Positions 36,795-48,100 of a stretch of 64,000 nt of DNA are shown piece after piece; position 1 is the first letter of the stretch, and the number at the start of each line of letters is the position of its first letter. Under the pieces are notes generated by a model. It saw only the letters and a list, made by a program, of their open reading frames with translations. It ran no database searches and was not told where the DNA came from. Origin of the DNA: Emmonsiellopsis sp. PD_33 (lineage: Eukaryota > Ascomycota > Eurotiomycetes > Onygenales > Ajellomycetaceae); the NCBI GenBank assembly GCA_032988165.1, contig JANTQF010000058.1:84753-148752 (forward strand), written 5' to 3'. The translations under genes and the position numbers were made by a program.

Positions 36795-39425
36795 ATAGTT
36801 AGCTTGTCAAGCTTTTAAATTAGCTTATAAAACTAGCATCTCCTTTTCCTTTATGCTATTATCATGCTATTAATCTTAGAGGAAAAATTAATTTACTAAC
36901 TTAAGGTTTAAATCAAGCAGCCTTATCATCCAGACTTAGCACTATCATTAATAGCTGCAGAAATCTTAGCCAGATCTGCACTGCTAATAGCACTTTTCAT
37001 TATTTTTATAAAGGCTGCTACTCTACTTATTTTAAGAACCTTCTTTAGATATATTATATAAAACATGCTACCCTTCCTTCCATCATTCCACTGGACTGGG
37101 CAAACATGTTGAAGAACCTTGAGTTAGAAAACATAGATGTAAATTATGTACTAGATGATTGAGATGTAGATAGCTCTTTATCTCTTCTAATTTTCTTCTA
37201 GCTCTAAATGGAGATAGTTGTGGGAAATGTGCTTATTACATATAATATACTCAAAAAGATGATAGTATATAAATAAAATATATACTCATTTTATTAGTAA
37301 AAGAATCAGAAGTTGCTGAGGTAGCTCTACATGATGCTTTATGAAATCATTTAGTAGATAATTTGCCAGGACCTGGTTTACTATGCCTGATATATTACTC
37401 TTTATCTGGATCACCAGATGAGACTCATCTCCTACTCTTATTATATCAAATTTGCTAGAAAGAGGAATAATATGTTTTTTCAGCATATTAATATCAACAT
37501 TTAGTATCTCACTAAGAAGAACCATGATGTGAATATGATTCAAGAGTCTATTAGTATGATAAGTAAGGATCATGTAAACTACACAACTATAGTCCCTGGC
37601 ATGCATCACTGTGTCTCTGAGTAGAATTACTAACTTCATGGAAGGAGGTTTCTGAATGATAGAATTATTCAGAATGTCTCCCTATAAATACTCATTAATT
37701 AAAATTTGTAGGATTTCAAGACTAGCTGAAAGACTGTTCCTTACAAATAGAAAAATATGTGAATTATCATGCTATATATTTCCTATAGAAGTATGAGTCT
37801 GGCTACAATTAAATGGAGAATGATACTTCTATGATTCATTGAGATTCAGAAAGATAGTGAGTCTTTAGAAGTTTCAGAGAGTAACATATAGAAGTAGCTC
37901 TTATAAATAAATTAAGATTTCATTTATAAATTTATAATACTCTCTGACCTGCCTATTCTATATAGCAGCATTTCTTATTACTTTCCTACTACTATGACTG
38001 TGACAGGTCTTGATGCACTTTCTGAAGCTTTGATTGGATATTAATAATGAGATGATCCTCTGGTTCAGAGAGAGCAATAGATTCTTTTTGATCTAGTGTC
38101 TGATTAGTCAGCTAAGAATTATATTCTGGCCTGGCATAAGAGAGCTGTAGGGGCTGCAGTTCATGCCTTTATAACTATGATGAATGCTAAGAAATAGCTG
38201 TTTAGTTAGTAAAGTTTTTTTTACTACTATTATAATAATATTCCTCTTAATTTTATTATCAGTGACTGTGTAGCTGTAGAAGGAGACACCATTGAGATTC
38301 TAGTCTATAGTTATGAGAAGATAGATACTAGCTAGCTGATCTAGCTAATTATGATTTTCTGCCTCAGAGTCAGAAAATATTTTAGTCAATCAGAGCTCAT
38401 TATTCTACTATAATTGCTACTCTTACTGCTACTAGTATATATTTGTTTTTCTCACTGTATTATTCAGTCTGTTTTCTTATAGTTTTAATTTCTGCCCTCT
38501 CTGCTTATCTTCATGCTGTATTTTCTCTGCATTTTCCTTATTTTTCTTTTTTGTTTTTCTATGCTTAGTGTGCTGCTGCTCTGTGTTTATTTTTCTCATT
38601 ATTTTTACTTTTCTTTTTATACTCACTTACTTATATATATCTTACTCTGTATTTTTTACTCTTAATCTCATCTGCCACATTTTCCTTTTCTACTCTTTAT
38701 TTTCTTATATTCCTTCATCTTCATCATCTGCACTACTTGCCTCAATCTTCATTTACTACCTGTTACTAACTATCCTACCTACCTAGGGTATACCTTTTCT
38801 TTTCCTTGTGGTGAAACTGTGGATCTCATCACATATAAGATCATTAGTATAAAGCCATGCACTTACAGGCTACTCTACCTATATAGGGTACACTCTTCCT
38901 TCATTACTAATCTACTCATTCATTTCTCTGGGCCTCACTTCTACTCAGTAGTTTACACATTCTAGGGCTGCACTTTACTCTCCTTTCATCTAGAAACCTC
39001 TCATCAATTCTATTTCAGCTCTATCTCTATCTCTAGTCATAAGGGCTACTACCCTATAATTCTATGATTCAAGCTGTTAATGAATCATCCTGTCTGGGCT
39101 CCTACTTAAGAATACTAGCTACATTTACTGCAGCTCAGAAAGGGCTTTACTATTACTAACTTACTCATTCATCTCTGGGCTGTCTTTCTACCTCAATGTG
39201 GCTGCTTTCTTGCAAACAGACAATCCAACACACAGTGCATGGCTACTTATTGGCTGACTTTGGGACTACATAGTTGGATTGATTTTGAGACCATATATTC
39301 AGGGCCACTGCTCTCACTGTGGAGTGAATTGATTTCAGGATAATATATTTAGATCTACTGCCTTTGTCATAAAACTGAGCCATTCTTTTATTTACCAGGT
39401 TAGCAAATTAGAGGGAGGAGAGATA

Positions 39426-39741
39426 TGTGGTAGGGATCTATCATTAGGTCAGATCAATTTTTTACTGAGGCTTTCACCACTAAGTATGCTATGAAGATAG
39501 ATATTTTTCTTTCATAGTAGAACTTCATCTGTTTATTTATGGATTTCTCTTGCCAGTGCATGCTTCTTTAAGATAGATCTTTTATTTTCTTTTGTGTTGT
39601 CTCATCATTCTATTACTATGTTATTTTGTACTATAAATTGCCAATACATTTCTCTACTTCAACATTAATATCAATTCTTTTCTTGTGTTTGCTACTACCC
39701 TGTTCAGTGCCATCTGATGCACACACTCTGTTCCTACTTCA
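39426..39741 (+). repeat. 3' LTR of gypsy A
   Basis: It begins TGTGGTAGGGATC after a purine tract and ends CCTACTTCA, followed by the GTAG duplication. At 316 bp it is the least interrupted forward LTR and the reference for locating the 907-bp insert. Confidence 0.92.
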
Positions 39742-39745
39742 GTAG

Positions 39746-42700
39746 TAAAAGCAATAATAACATACATCTATGAGCACATCACACAGAAGGTCAGATATTT
39801 CCTCAGGAGGGTAGAAGATTCTCATCAGATGATTTAAATCCTCAAATCTCAAAAGACATCAACCAGCTAATGGAGAGAGGTTGAATTGAGTCATAAATAT
39901 ATCAAATTATCTCACAGCCTATAGAATAAAAATATGTTTGACTGGGTAGAATACTGATAGTTGTCTCACATCAAGATAGTTGAATATAGTATCAAAGATC
40001 ATAAGAATAAACATTCTAGCATCTTCAAATTTCTAGAAGCAATTTAAAAGGTTGATTTGAACTGGAGTAAGATACAGAGGATTAGTATTAATAAGCATGA
40101 GAAATCTGATAAGTCTATAATCTTCATTAACAATTTAGTAGAGTAATTTTATAATAACCTTAAAACTACTAATATTAAAGAAACCTATACAAACACATCA
40201 GCAGCAGCCTTTGCAATATATTAAGGAAACTCAACAATAAAGAACTCAGAAAAATCATTGAACTCAGACACAAAGACAGAGAGTAATCAATCAAATATCC
40301 CCAGAGTGTGTCTTTGCAGATCCAAACACCACTGAGCCAATTACTACTATATTAACTCTAATAACCACCTAAAAAGCTTCAATCCAGATTCAGATAAGGA
40401 GAAGAAGGTTAAAAGGGCACTTAAGATCCCTAAAATCAAGCTATTAGTAGAGGCTGCCCTGAAAAGATGGAAAAAGAAAAAAAATGAAGAAAAAATAGTC
40501 TTCCCCCCTACCTCAAAAAATAATACTAATGCTATTATTACTTCTAAATCCAATTCACCAGAAGACTCAGACAGCTCCTTTAAAGGTGCATTTACAACTA
40601 TCACAGTCATTTTTAGCAGCAATTCTTCTCAATATGAGCACTACCCACTCAAGAATAGCTTTATATATAATAACAGAGCAAGTCAACATATTTGTAATGA
40701 CCTCCAACATTTTCACAATTTTCACCCTGTTAAGGAATCAATGCAGGCTAGAGATACACTAATCCTAATTCATAATCATAATAACATCCTTATATGCCTG
40801 TAGACCTCTCACAGTAAAAAACACTACATCCTTCAAAATATTATCTATACTTTTACATTCTTCATAAATATTGCAGCAGCCCCTACATTTAATAAACAGA
40901 ATGTCAGAATCAATAAATTAAATTACAGACTAATTAATAAAAAAGGTAATATTCTATTCTACTTACAACATCACTATGAGAAGTTCATTCTCAAATACAA
41001 CCCAATTATCAATGAAAATAAGGTAATATACACCATCTAAATACTTCCTCAGGTTTTTATATCAGCTACTATGACCCTATAATATAAATACCTGGGTCAC
41101 CCAGAACCCAAAGCTCTTAAACATCTGCCCAAATCTATTGCCAGAGCTCACCTGACAGGCAGCCCAAGAACTATAAACTGCATTAATTGTAGGAGGGGAA
41201 AAGCACATCTTCAAATCTCTAGAACATCAATAAATAGAGGAGATAAGCTATTTAAAGTCATTCATTTTAATTTAACTCACATATCTCTAGCTTATAATAG
41301 AGATAGATATCTTGCTCACATCTATAAATCACTCACTTACACTCACAAGGTAGAGGCACTTCCAACCAAAGATCAATATAAGGAATTCCTCAAAAAATTC
41401 ATTAATAAAGTTAAAAAACACTATAACCTCCATATTCTAACTGTTCATACAGATGAGGAGATCTCACTTATCAAGATATTTACAGACCACACAGAACTGC
41501 ATGATATTCATATTAACTAATTTTCTACTTAAACTCTAGAATCCAACAGTGCAGCAGAATGCTCAGGAGGTATGATAACTATTCTTACTCATATCATTCA
41601 AATTGCTGTAAATCTTTCAGAAGACTTCTAGTCAGAGATCTGTATAGTAGTAATTTATTTACTAAATCAAATATTAGTCTGTCAACTGAAATAGAAAGCT
41701 CCAATACAGACCTTAACTATCTATCTCTAAAAAACCACAAATCTCAACCTTAGCCACCTACATGCATATGGATGCCAGGCCTTTATCCTTGATAAGACCA
41801 TCTCAAAGCTCCAAAAACTCACCCTACATGCAAAAATCAGGCACTTAGTCAGATACATGGTAAATAATATTTTTCAGATCTGGCTCCCACAAGAGCAAAA
41901 GATTATAGAGACTCAAGACATCACATTTAATAAAAATGTCTTTTTCAACTCAGATAATTTATCTAAATAGCTTCCTTTAATATCTCTAATATCAGTAAAT
42001 TTACTACCTCTAAATAACATTCTAAAAACTGTGAGGTTTGATGTTCCAGAGAATAAGAGTTCTAATAATAAAATTATAATTTACAGACCTACTAAACCCT
42101 CAACACCTGCCTCTACAACAGCCTCTTTAGCTTCAAAAACAGTGCTAGATTCATCTTCTCAGGTGTTACTAACCCCAGAACCAACTCCTACACTCACTGT
42201 GGGCTCCCCTGAATTTTCAATGCTAATCAGCAGAATCCAATATATCAATAATCTGAATACTGAACTTGACCCTAACTTGGGAGACCCCTTCAACCAACTA
42301 CTTGAATCTCTACAAGAAGAACTGTCAATACCAAATGAAGATTTAGTGGTCTCCTTAAGGGAAATACACAGTAATATCACCTCTGACAATATACTCTCTG
42401 AATGTAGATCTCAAAAACCTAACCTGAATCACACTGACTATATCACTACCTTAAATAATATAGATAATACTTCAGGGTTCTACACTACATTTACAACTAT
42501 AAAAATACATGAAGCTCCACCTCACTGTCTTCATCACAACTGACTACCTGCTCTGCCATGCAGTTGGAAGTCTGCTATGAAACATGAATTCAGAGAAGAA
42601 TGATAAAAAGCTGCATAGGTCAAATATAATGCTCTTAAGTAAAAATAGTGTTGAAGATCTATACCTAAATGACTCATAAAATAGAAGGCCTTACCTCTCA

Positions 42701-44145
42701 AGTGGGTGTTTACCTACAAATTTGATACTAATAATCTCATTATGAAGTTTAAGGCCCACATCATCATACACAGGAATCTATGGAAAAATGAAATGATAGA
42801 GATAAGATCTATAACCTTTACACTAAAGGTTTTTTAACTCCTTATGGCCATTACTACTACATTTAATCTCAAAGCATACTAATATGATACAATTAATGCC
42901 TTTCTGAACATAATGGTAAATAGTAAGATCTACATCAAATTACCCCCTAGATATAAACTTTCCAGCCAACTTTTGCTCCTCCTCAGGGCTCTATACAGAC
43001 TTCCTGAATCTCTCCTACTGTGGAATGAGGAATTGAAAAAGACTTTGAAAAAGCTAGGTTTAACCTAGATGCCCAAAGAATCATATCTATTTGTAGGGCT
43101 AGACCTTACAGTGTTTTTCTATATCAATAACATTATTATCTTATATCATAGAAGGAATGAGACAGTCTTCATTAATTTTATAGAGACATTAATGAAGATT
43201 TACAAACTGAGGAATATGAGAGAACTTTAATGATTTTTGAGAATTCAAGTTCTTTAAGATTGTGCCACTAAGAAACTCTGGTTATGCCAGAACAGCTATA
43301 TGATCAAAATAGCTGTGAAATTCAGTGTTAAATGTCATGAACCCTATCATGCACCTCTACCTACTAAACTAATGATTTCTTATAATGACTCCCTAACTCT
43401 ACAGTAGATTCATAGTTACCAATGTAAAATGGGATCTATTATTTATCTTTCTATTAGAACTCAGTCTAATCTTATGTACACTACAAGTACTCTGATGGAC
43501 CATATAGTTTGGCCTGGCCCCAAGCATAGCAATCTTATTAACTACCTTATTGCTTACAGATATTAAACCTACTATCTGGCAATTAAATACAGCATCCTAA
43601 CTGACAATAAACTGGTGTTTCATGTCCACATGGATGCTGCATTTGCTGACAATGTTGCTACCTAATAGAGTACTCATGGGATAGCATTTACCCTTTTTGG
43701 AGGTATAATTGACTGGAAGTCTGCCAAACAACAGACTGTGAGTACATCTTCCACTGAATCCAAACTACTCACTATATCTACTATTACTTATGAGGCATAT
43801 TGGTGGAGGAGACTCTTCAAACAAATGGGATTTGATCCTCAATGCAAATTGATTATCCACAATGATAACACTCAGGCAATACAGTTACTCTAGGAGGATT
43901 CTTCTTAAATAGTGATAAAGCTCTACCATATCAACATTCATAACCACTGGCTTTACCAGGAGGTCCAAGAACACCACCTATCAATTAGGTAGATAGGAAT
44001 GAAAGAGATGCCAGTGAATGGCTTCATCAAACTACTAACCTGCTCTACTTATGAGATATTCTATCATCTCATTAACTTGATGGATATAAGTATAAAACTA
44101 CATTGATTTTGTCACTAAACATCTCCATCATTCACTGAGGAGGTA
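39746..44145 (+). pseudogene. Copia gag-pol, main 3' fragment, inactivated
   Basis: In order: the rest of gag; a protease-like ASQHICNDLQHFHNF region (about 40675-40720); an integrase part beginning YLGHPEPKALKHLPKS with a Cys pair (CINC) and HTDEEISLIKIFTDHTEL; a Pro/Ser linker (42031-42540); reverse transcriptase; and RNase H (STHGIAFTLFGGIIDWKSAK, about 43670-43730). The RT catalytic YVDD reads YINN at 43120-43131. Multiple stops are present. A purine-rich GAGGAGG at 44137-44143 is the 3' purine tract. Confidence 0.88.
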
Positions 44146-44450
44146 TGTGAGATTCTGCACTATATCCACTATATCAATAGCCTCAATATCATCACTAAAT
44201 TGATCTATCATACTCAACTTTCATGGTTACATTCATTTATTTGATCCTTTTGGCATTTTCTTATCTTTCAGAAATTAGATAGTTTTCAGTTATTCCTATG
44301 ATTTTCCCTATGTAATTACATGGCCTTTTCTATTTTCATTATCTTGGACTATCAAAGATCTGAACCATATAAATAGCAGTCAAGAACTTACATAGCTTAA
44401 TTAATCAATCATCTCAATCCTCATGAATAACTACGTCAATTCCGTTCATA
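44146..44450 (+). repeat. Right LTR of the copia element
   Basis: This 305-bp partner of 15252-15556 is followed by CTACT at 44451-44455. It keeps two CpGs near its end (TACGTCAATTCCG) that the left copy has lost. Confidence 0.93.
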
Positions 44451-46342
44451 CTACTACTGTCACAGCAAACTTCTTGCCCTCCAATTGGTGGCCAGTTCTG
44501 AACTTACCATTTCTACGTACAATCTTCCACATTAAAAGCACTATCTGACTTCATCAATGCGTTACAGAGGATATCCCCATTCCCGCGAACAGGGTTAAAT
44601 AGAAATAGGGGTAACCAGGAAAACTTCATTTCATCAAGTTCCGATTATTTCAATAATTCCTCGAATGGCTCCCACTATAATAATTTACATGTCAGCCTCC
44701 TGCCAGTATCTTTTTAGCCACGAACTAGTGACAAATGCATTCGGAGTGAATATATGATCTTGGTGAAGCCAAGCTATCACTACAAGAGCGAGAAAGTTGA
44801 ACTACATTAGAATACATTAGGAAGATATAGATCCTTACTATTATAAGAGGAGGCGTAATTATGGCTATGGGCATACAGACCATATCCTGCAATTCACCAA
44901 ACACATATCAGAGCAGACACGGCAGGGCATACACCACACCATAGTTCGTTGACTGGCCTGGGAGGGGGTTTCGTCCTGACCGCGACGAATGCCGTGGGAA
45001 TGTTCAGCATGCGTCCCGAGCAGTCAGTCATTCTAGGGAGTCCAAAATGTTAGGTCTCGGGGTGATCAAGGCCGAACCGGACCCCTGGTCCGGTTCTCAT
45101 AACCTTGCTTCCTAGAGAGTCAGGGGCGTTAGAATGTGGCTTGGGAATCTCCATCTATGGCGTGCAGTGGGGAAAGGCCTTTTTTGTTGCAGTTTGTTAG
45201 CTTTTCTCTTCCTTGTCATATATCCCTCGGGACTCCTATTTTCCCCCGTTCGGAAACGGGGAACGGTAGAGAAAGATCTGTGCTGTCTGTTAGTTAGCCG
45301 TTTCTAGTTGCTGTGCATCCATGTAGGTACGAGTATGTCTTCTGGCCGTCCGTGTAACCAAAACTTGAACTCATCACTGGTCTCCCAGCTTGTTTCAGAT
45401 GATCACAGTCCCCCGTGAACAATAACTAACTAATAGTAGCCGATCCAACCAAACATTGGAAGGGTTGGTTGGTGATGAGATCAAGTTGGCATGTTCAAAC
45501 TCCCAACCGAATAACCACCACCCGCCAACAGGCGTATTTGATCAGCCATAAAGGAGACGTCTGATTGTATCCCACAATATGGAGGAAAGATAGGTCTCCT
45601 CCCACTTACCTGCGTAACTAAATACGCGGTCAAGTTATTCTCAGCCTTGGAATCAGTAACAGGCAAAAATACTATACCTAGTAGTAATCATCCAAACTGT
45701 CACTGCCTCGGAACCCTCACTTCTCACGGTAGAAATCTCACATACTCACCAACCCATTCCCATCCCTATCTCACCCCATCCCTCCGCACCAGCTAACTTT
45801 CAGAATAGGATTCCCCAGTCCCTGAAACACGCTCGTTCCCCTCCCGAGCCCGCCAAGTCTGTAACTCCCGAACGCACCAGCCCTCAAAACCATCCTGCCC
45901 CGCATTTTATAAGTTTCGTTTCCCATCTGAAAAGATTTGCGTTATGATCCCAAGGAATCTTCAACACGTTCGTTCCGAGATTCCAGCAAGTGCCGATGTA
46001 CATCTCAGGCAAGGAGTTATCTAGTCTTGGCCGCCGGGCCTTGGAAAAACGAGGAGGATTGAAGAGGACATGGAGTATGGTGGTCCAGACACACCCCCGA
46101 CGGCACAGACCAGGCCCAGAAGCTCCATTGGCGGAAAATTTAACTTGCTCTGCTCCACTTCAAGGAGGATTCTATTTAAACATGGTTGATGTGGGGTTCC
46201 CCGCGTGGATGGATTTGCGCTACTGCCGGCACTTGGATGTCGATCGGCATCTGGGAGTTCGGTGGAATATTGTTGAACGATATTACATACCGAATGGAAT
46301 CTTCAAGAGCCGATGGGGACGGGTAGTGTCGAGGCAAATGGA
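44451..46342. other. Intergenic region right of the repeat island, no supported gene
   Basis: Base composition returns abruptly to that of the flanking arms with frequent CpG. Short frames only, including 132 codons at 45990-46388 with no recognisable motif. A hairpin with a 10-bp perfect stem (GAACCGGACC, loop CCT) lies at 45074-45096. Confidence 0.45.
45074..45096. repeat. 10-bp perfect inverted repeat with 3-nt loop
   Basis: GAACCGGACC is followed by CCT and the exact reverse complement GGTCCGGTTC. No T-run follows. The role is unknown. Confidence 0.6.
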
Positions 46343-46350
46343 TATAAAAA
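46343..46350 (+). promoter_or_regulatory. TATA box of the cutinase gene
   Basis: TATAAAAA lies 128-135 bp upstream of the cutinase ATG, a suitable distance for a fungal TATA element with a leader of about 100 nt. Confidence 0.55.
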
Positions 46351-46477
46351 GGTGTATTCGAGACACAGGCTGCCAGCTTCTGCCGTAGTTTGAAAGCCGT
46401 ACATGCTGATTCTGGCAGACATTTGATATCCAAAAAAAAAAAAAAAGAAGAAGAAGCAATTCAAAAGATATTCGAAA

Positions 46478-47521
46478 ATGATCACCGCTACCTCCCTCCT
46501 CCTAGCAGCGCTCGCTGCGCTGCCCGCCGTTCAAGCGCAGGATTGTTCGCCGCTGCATTATATCTTCGGTATGTCTCCGCCGCACAATGCTCCACATGAA
46601 AGCTCCCCTACTCACAACCCCTCCTCTTCAACCAACAGCGCGGGCAACCACCGAACCCCCAACCAACGTCGAGAACGCAAGCCCCGAGGAGTTCGAGGAG
46701 GCAGCCAACAAATTCTGGTCCAAGGGCTACGGCGCAGCCGGCCACTCCATCTTCACCAACATCACCGCTCTCATCCCAGATGCCACCGGGTACCCCGTGC
46801 ACTATCCTGTACGTCCCAAACCAAACCAGCTCCAGGTCAAAGTACCACACGTATACCGCATTGGAGACTGTGCGCTAATGAATGATTGTGCCATATGTAG
46901 GCTAGCTTCGGCGCCTCCAGCCCGCGAGCAGGACAAAAGGACTTGCTCGACCACATCACCGCCATGTCCCAACAATGTCCGGATCAGAAGTACGTGCTTG
47001 GAGGACACTCGCAGGGCGGGGTGGTGACTGTGAACACCATCCCGGAGATCCCAGCGGAGATTCTCTCGCGCGTCATTGCCGTCACGATGGTCGGGAGCCC
47101 CGATTGTCCCTCGGAGGTTGACGATCGGTGCAGGTCGTATTGTAACAAAGGAGATTTTGTAAGTTCCCTCCACAGTCGCCTACCTCTTATACTCGCCTCC
47201 CCTAGGGGTTTGTAATTAACTCCCTTCCAGATCTGCGACGGCGGCTTAGGCGGAATAGGAGGTATCGGTGGTGGCATTGGTGGCATTGGCGGCGGACTGG
47301 GCGGTCTCTTCGGACGCCGTAGCCTTGGGGCAAAGTTCAAGAATGCCGGGATGCTAAAGACGCGCCAGGTTCCGGACTGCAGTGGGCCGGAGCCGGAGGA
47401 GAAGGGTCATGAGGCTGGAGGCGGGTTGAGTGCTCATCTTGCGTACAATGAGGATGGGTTTTATATCTATGCCGCTGCTTGCTACGTGCAGAAGCAATAC
47501 CAGGCTAGTGGTGCAGTATAA
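46478..47521 (+). CDS. Cutinase-family serine esterase (CE5), secreted, with Gly-rich insertion
   Basis: Four exons, 46478-46568, 46639-46808, 46901-47158 and 47231-47521, give 269 residues. Residues 1-20 form a signal peptide (ending AVQAQ). The family start IFARATTEP spans the first intron. The nucleophile is S124 in GGHSQGG, the Asp is D172 in YCNKGDFIC and the His is H242 in SAHLAYNEDG. Four or more Cys in the expected places suggest the usual disulfides. Cutinases hydrolyse cutin and other ester polymers or lipids outside the cell. The gap from Asp to His is 70 residues against about 13 in the classic enzyme, because of a Gly/Ile-rich stretch and a following basic loop. A TATA box and AG-rich leader precede the gene. 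Confidence 0.93.
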
Positions 47522-47717
47522 GAAGGACTTCAAGCTGCTTGTTGTCTTTTGATGTTGGAAGGTTGGATGTGGGGTTTGGTATGGTAAGCGGCCTGGAGCC
47601 GTGGATGTGAAGGTGATTGATATTCCCAGTTTGTTTTTCTTTCTTTCTGAGTACGCGAGATAGGAATGCTTTGATATGGATCTTCACATACTGCAGGGTG
47701 AGCTGGTATGAGAATCG

Positions 47718-47767
47718 AACTAGACCAAAAAGGAAATCCATAGAGGCCAGTGGCACTATGTTTCATA
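47718..47767. repeat. Diverged direct repeat, copy 1
   Basis: It shares AACTAGACCAAAAA, TAGAGGCCAG and GTTTCATA, in the same order and spacing, with copy 2 at 48048-48100. Confidence 0.7.
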
Positions 47768-48047
47768 TACCACCCCCCCTCCCCTGCGAAATTGACATGA
47801 AGGGGTGATTTCTAGATGATTTCAAGTGTCTAACCACTAGTCATCTGCGTGGATATGAATGTGGTGTAGAATGCCGAAAATCATGTGCTAGAGGAGATGA
47901 TGTTCTAGCCCTAGCTGCCCTCAGGGCCTTGTGAATAATGAGATTTTCCAATATCAGTAATTGAACACATGCCATGAAGTGAGGCAGGTATGTAGGTAGA
48001 AGCAATCCCAACTAGGGATTTTCCCGGGCTCATAGCCGTGAGAAGCC

Positions 48048-48100
48048 AACTAGACCAAAAAAAGATCAATCCTTAGAGGCCAGCAGCTCTAAGTTTCATA
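48048..48100. repeat. Diverged direct repeat, copy 2
   Basis: It matches 47718-47767 with a few substitutions and a short indel in the A-run. Confidence 0.7.

Larger units (their letters stand above)
24241..38335 (+). pseudogene. Gypsy A accessory ORF, 901 codons, putative 2-oxoglutarate/Fe(II) dioxygenase-like, split by element B
   Basis: The frame is 24241-25409 joined to 36799-38335 once element B and its ATAG duplication are removed. It starts MSNHQNLPVLALKP and stops at TAG 38333. It lies downstream of pol in the same orientation. A cysteine group near 24565-24610 suggests a small zinc-binding module. The C-terminal half contains the FFQHININI motif (His at 37484), PGMH, and a decayed IPHGSTGP motif (TAT at 37784 where B keeps His), followed by a basic RxML-type block. 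These resemble the Fe(II) and 2-oxoglutarate ligands of the DSBH dioxygenase fold. The length equals that of the B copy exactly. Many decay stops make it inactive. Confidence 0.65.
15958..39741 (+). mobile_element. Ty3/gypsy LTR retrotransposon A (forward), interrupted by elements B and the 907-bp insert
   Basis: LTRs of 316 bp lie at 15958-17185 (after removing the 907-bp insert and its duplication) and 39426-39741. GTAG flanks both sides (15954-15957 and 39742-39745). Subtracting the nested inserts leaves about 11.5 kb. Contents in order are primer site, gag (from 17719), pol with RT and integrase (to about 23770), an extra 901-codon frame, a long 3' tail, a purine tract GAGGGAGGAGAG at 39411-39422, and the 3' LTR. 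RT precedes integrase, as in Ty3/gypsy. Confidence 0.92.
15252..44450 (+). mobile_element. Ty1/copia LTR retrotransposon, outer host of all nested insertions
   Basis: Two 305-bp direct repeats (15252-15556 and 44146-44450) bound the block, flanked by the duplication CTACT. Once the inner elements are removed the element is about 5.4 kb, a normal copia length. Order is LTR, tRNA-half primer site, gag start, [interruption 15958-39745], rest of gag, protease, integrase, reverse transcriptase, RNase H, purine tract, LTR. The RT-before-RNase H and integrase-before-RT order establishes copia rather than gypsy. All frames are broken, so it is dead. Confidence 0.93.

Noticed and set aside
38568..38786. 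Hydrophobic frame of 72 codons near the 3' end of gypsy A, with a similar one (84 codons, minus) at 26332-26586 in B.
   Set aside because: The sequence is T-rich tail DNA, which gives Phe/Leu/Ser by composition. The lengths differ and no start or motif is shared convincingly.
47705..47773. Minus-strand tRNA candidate with paired ends and a GTTCGATTC box.
   Set aside because: The T, D and anticodon arms do not pair, so it is not a functional tRNA; kept only as a repeat observation.
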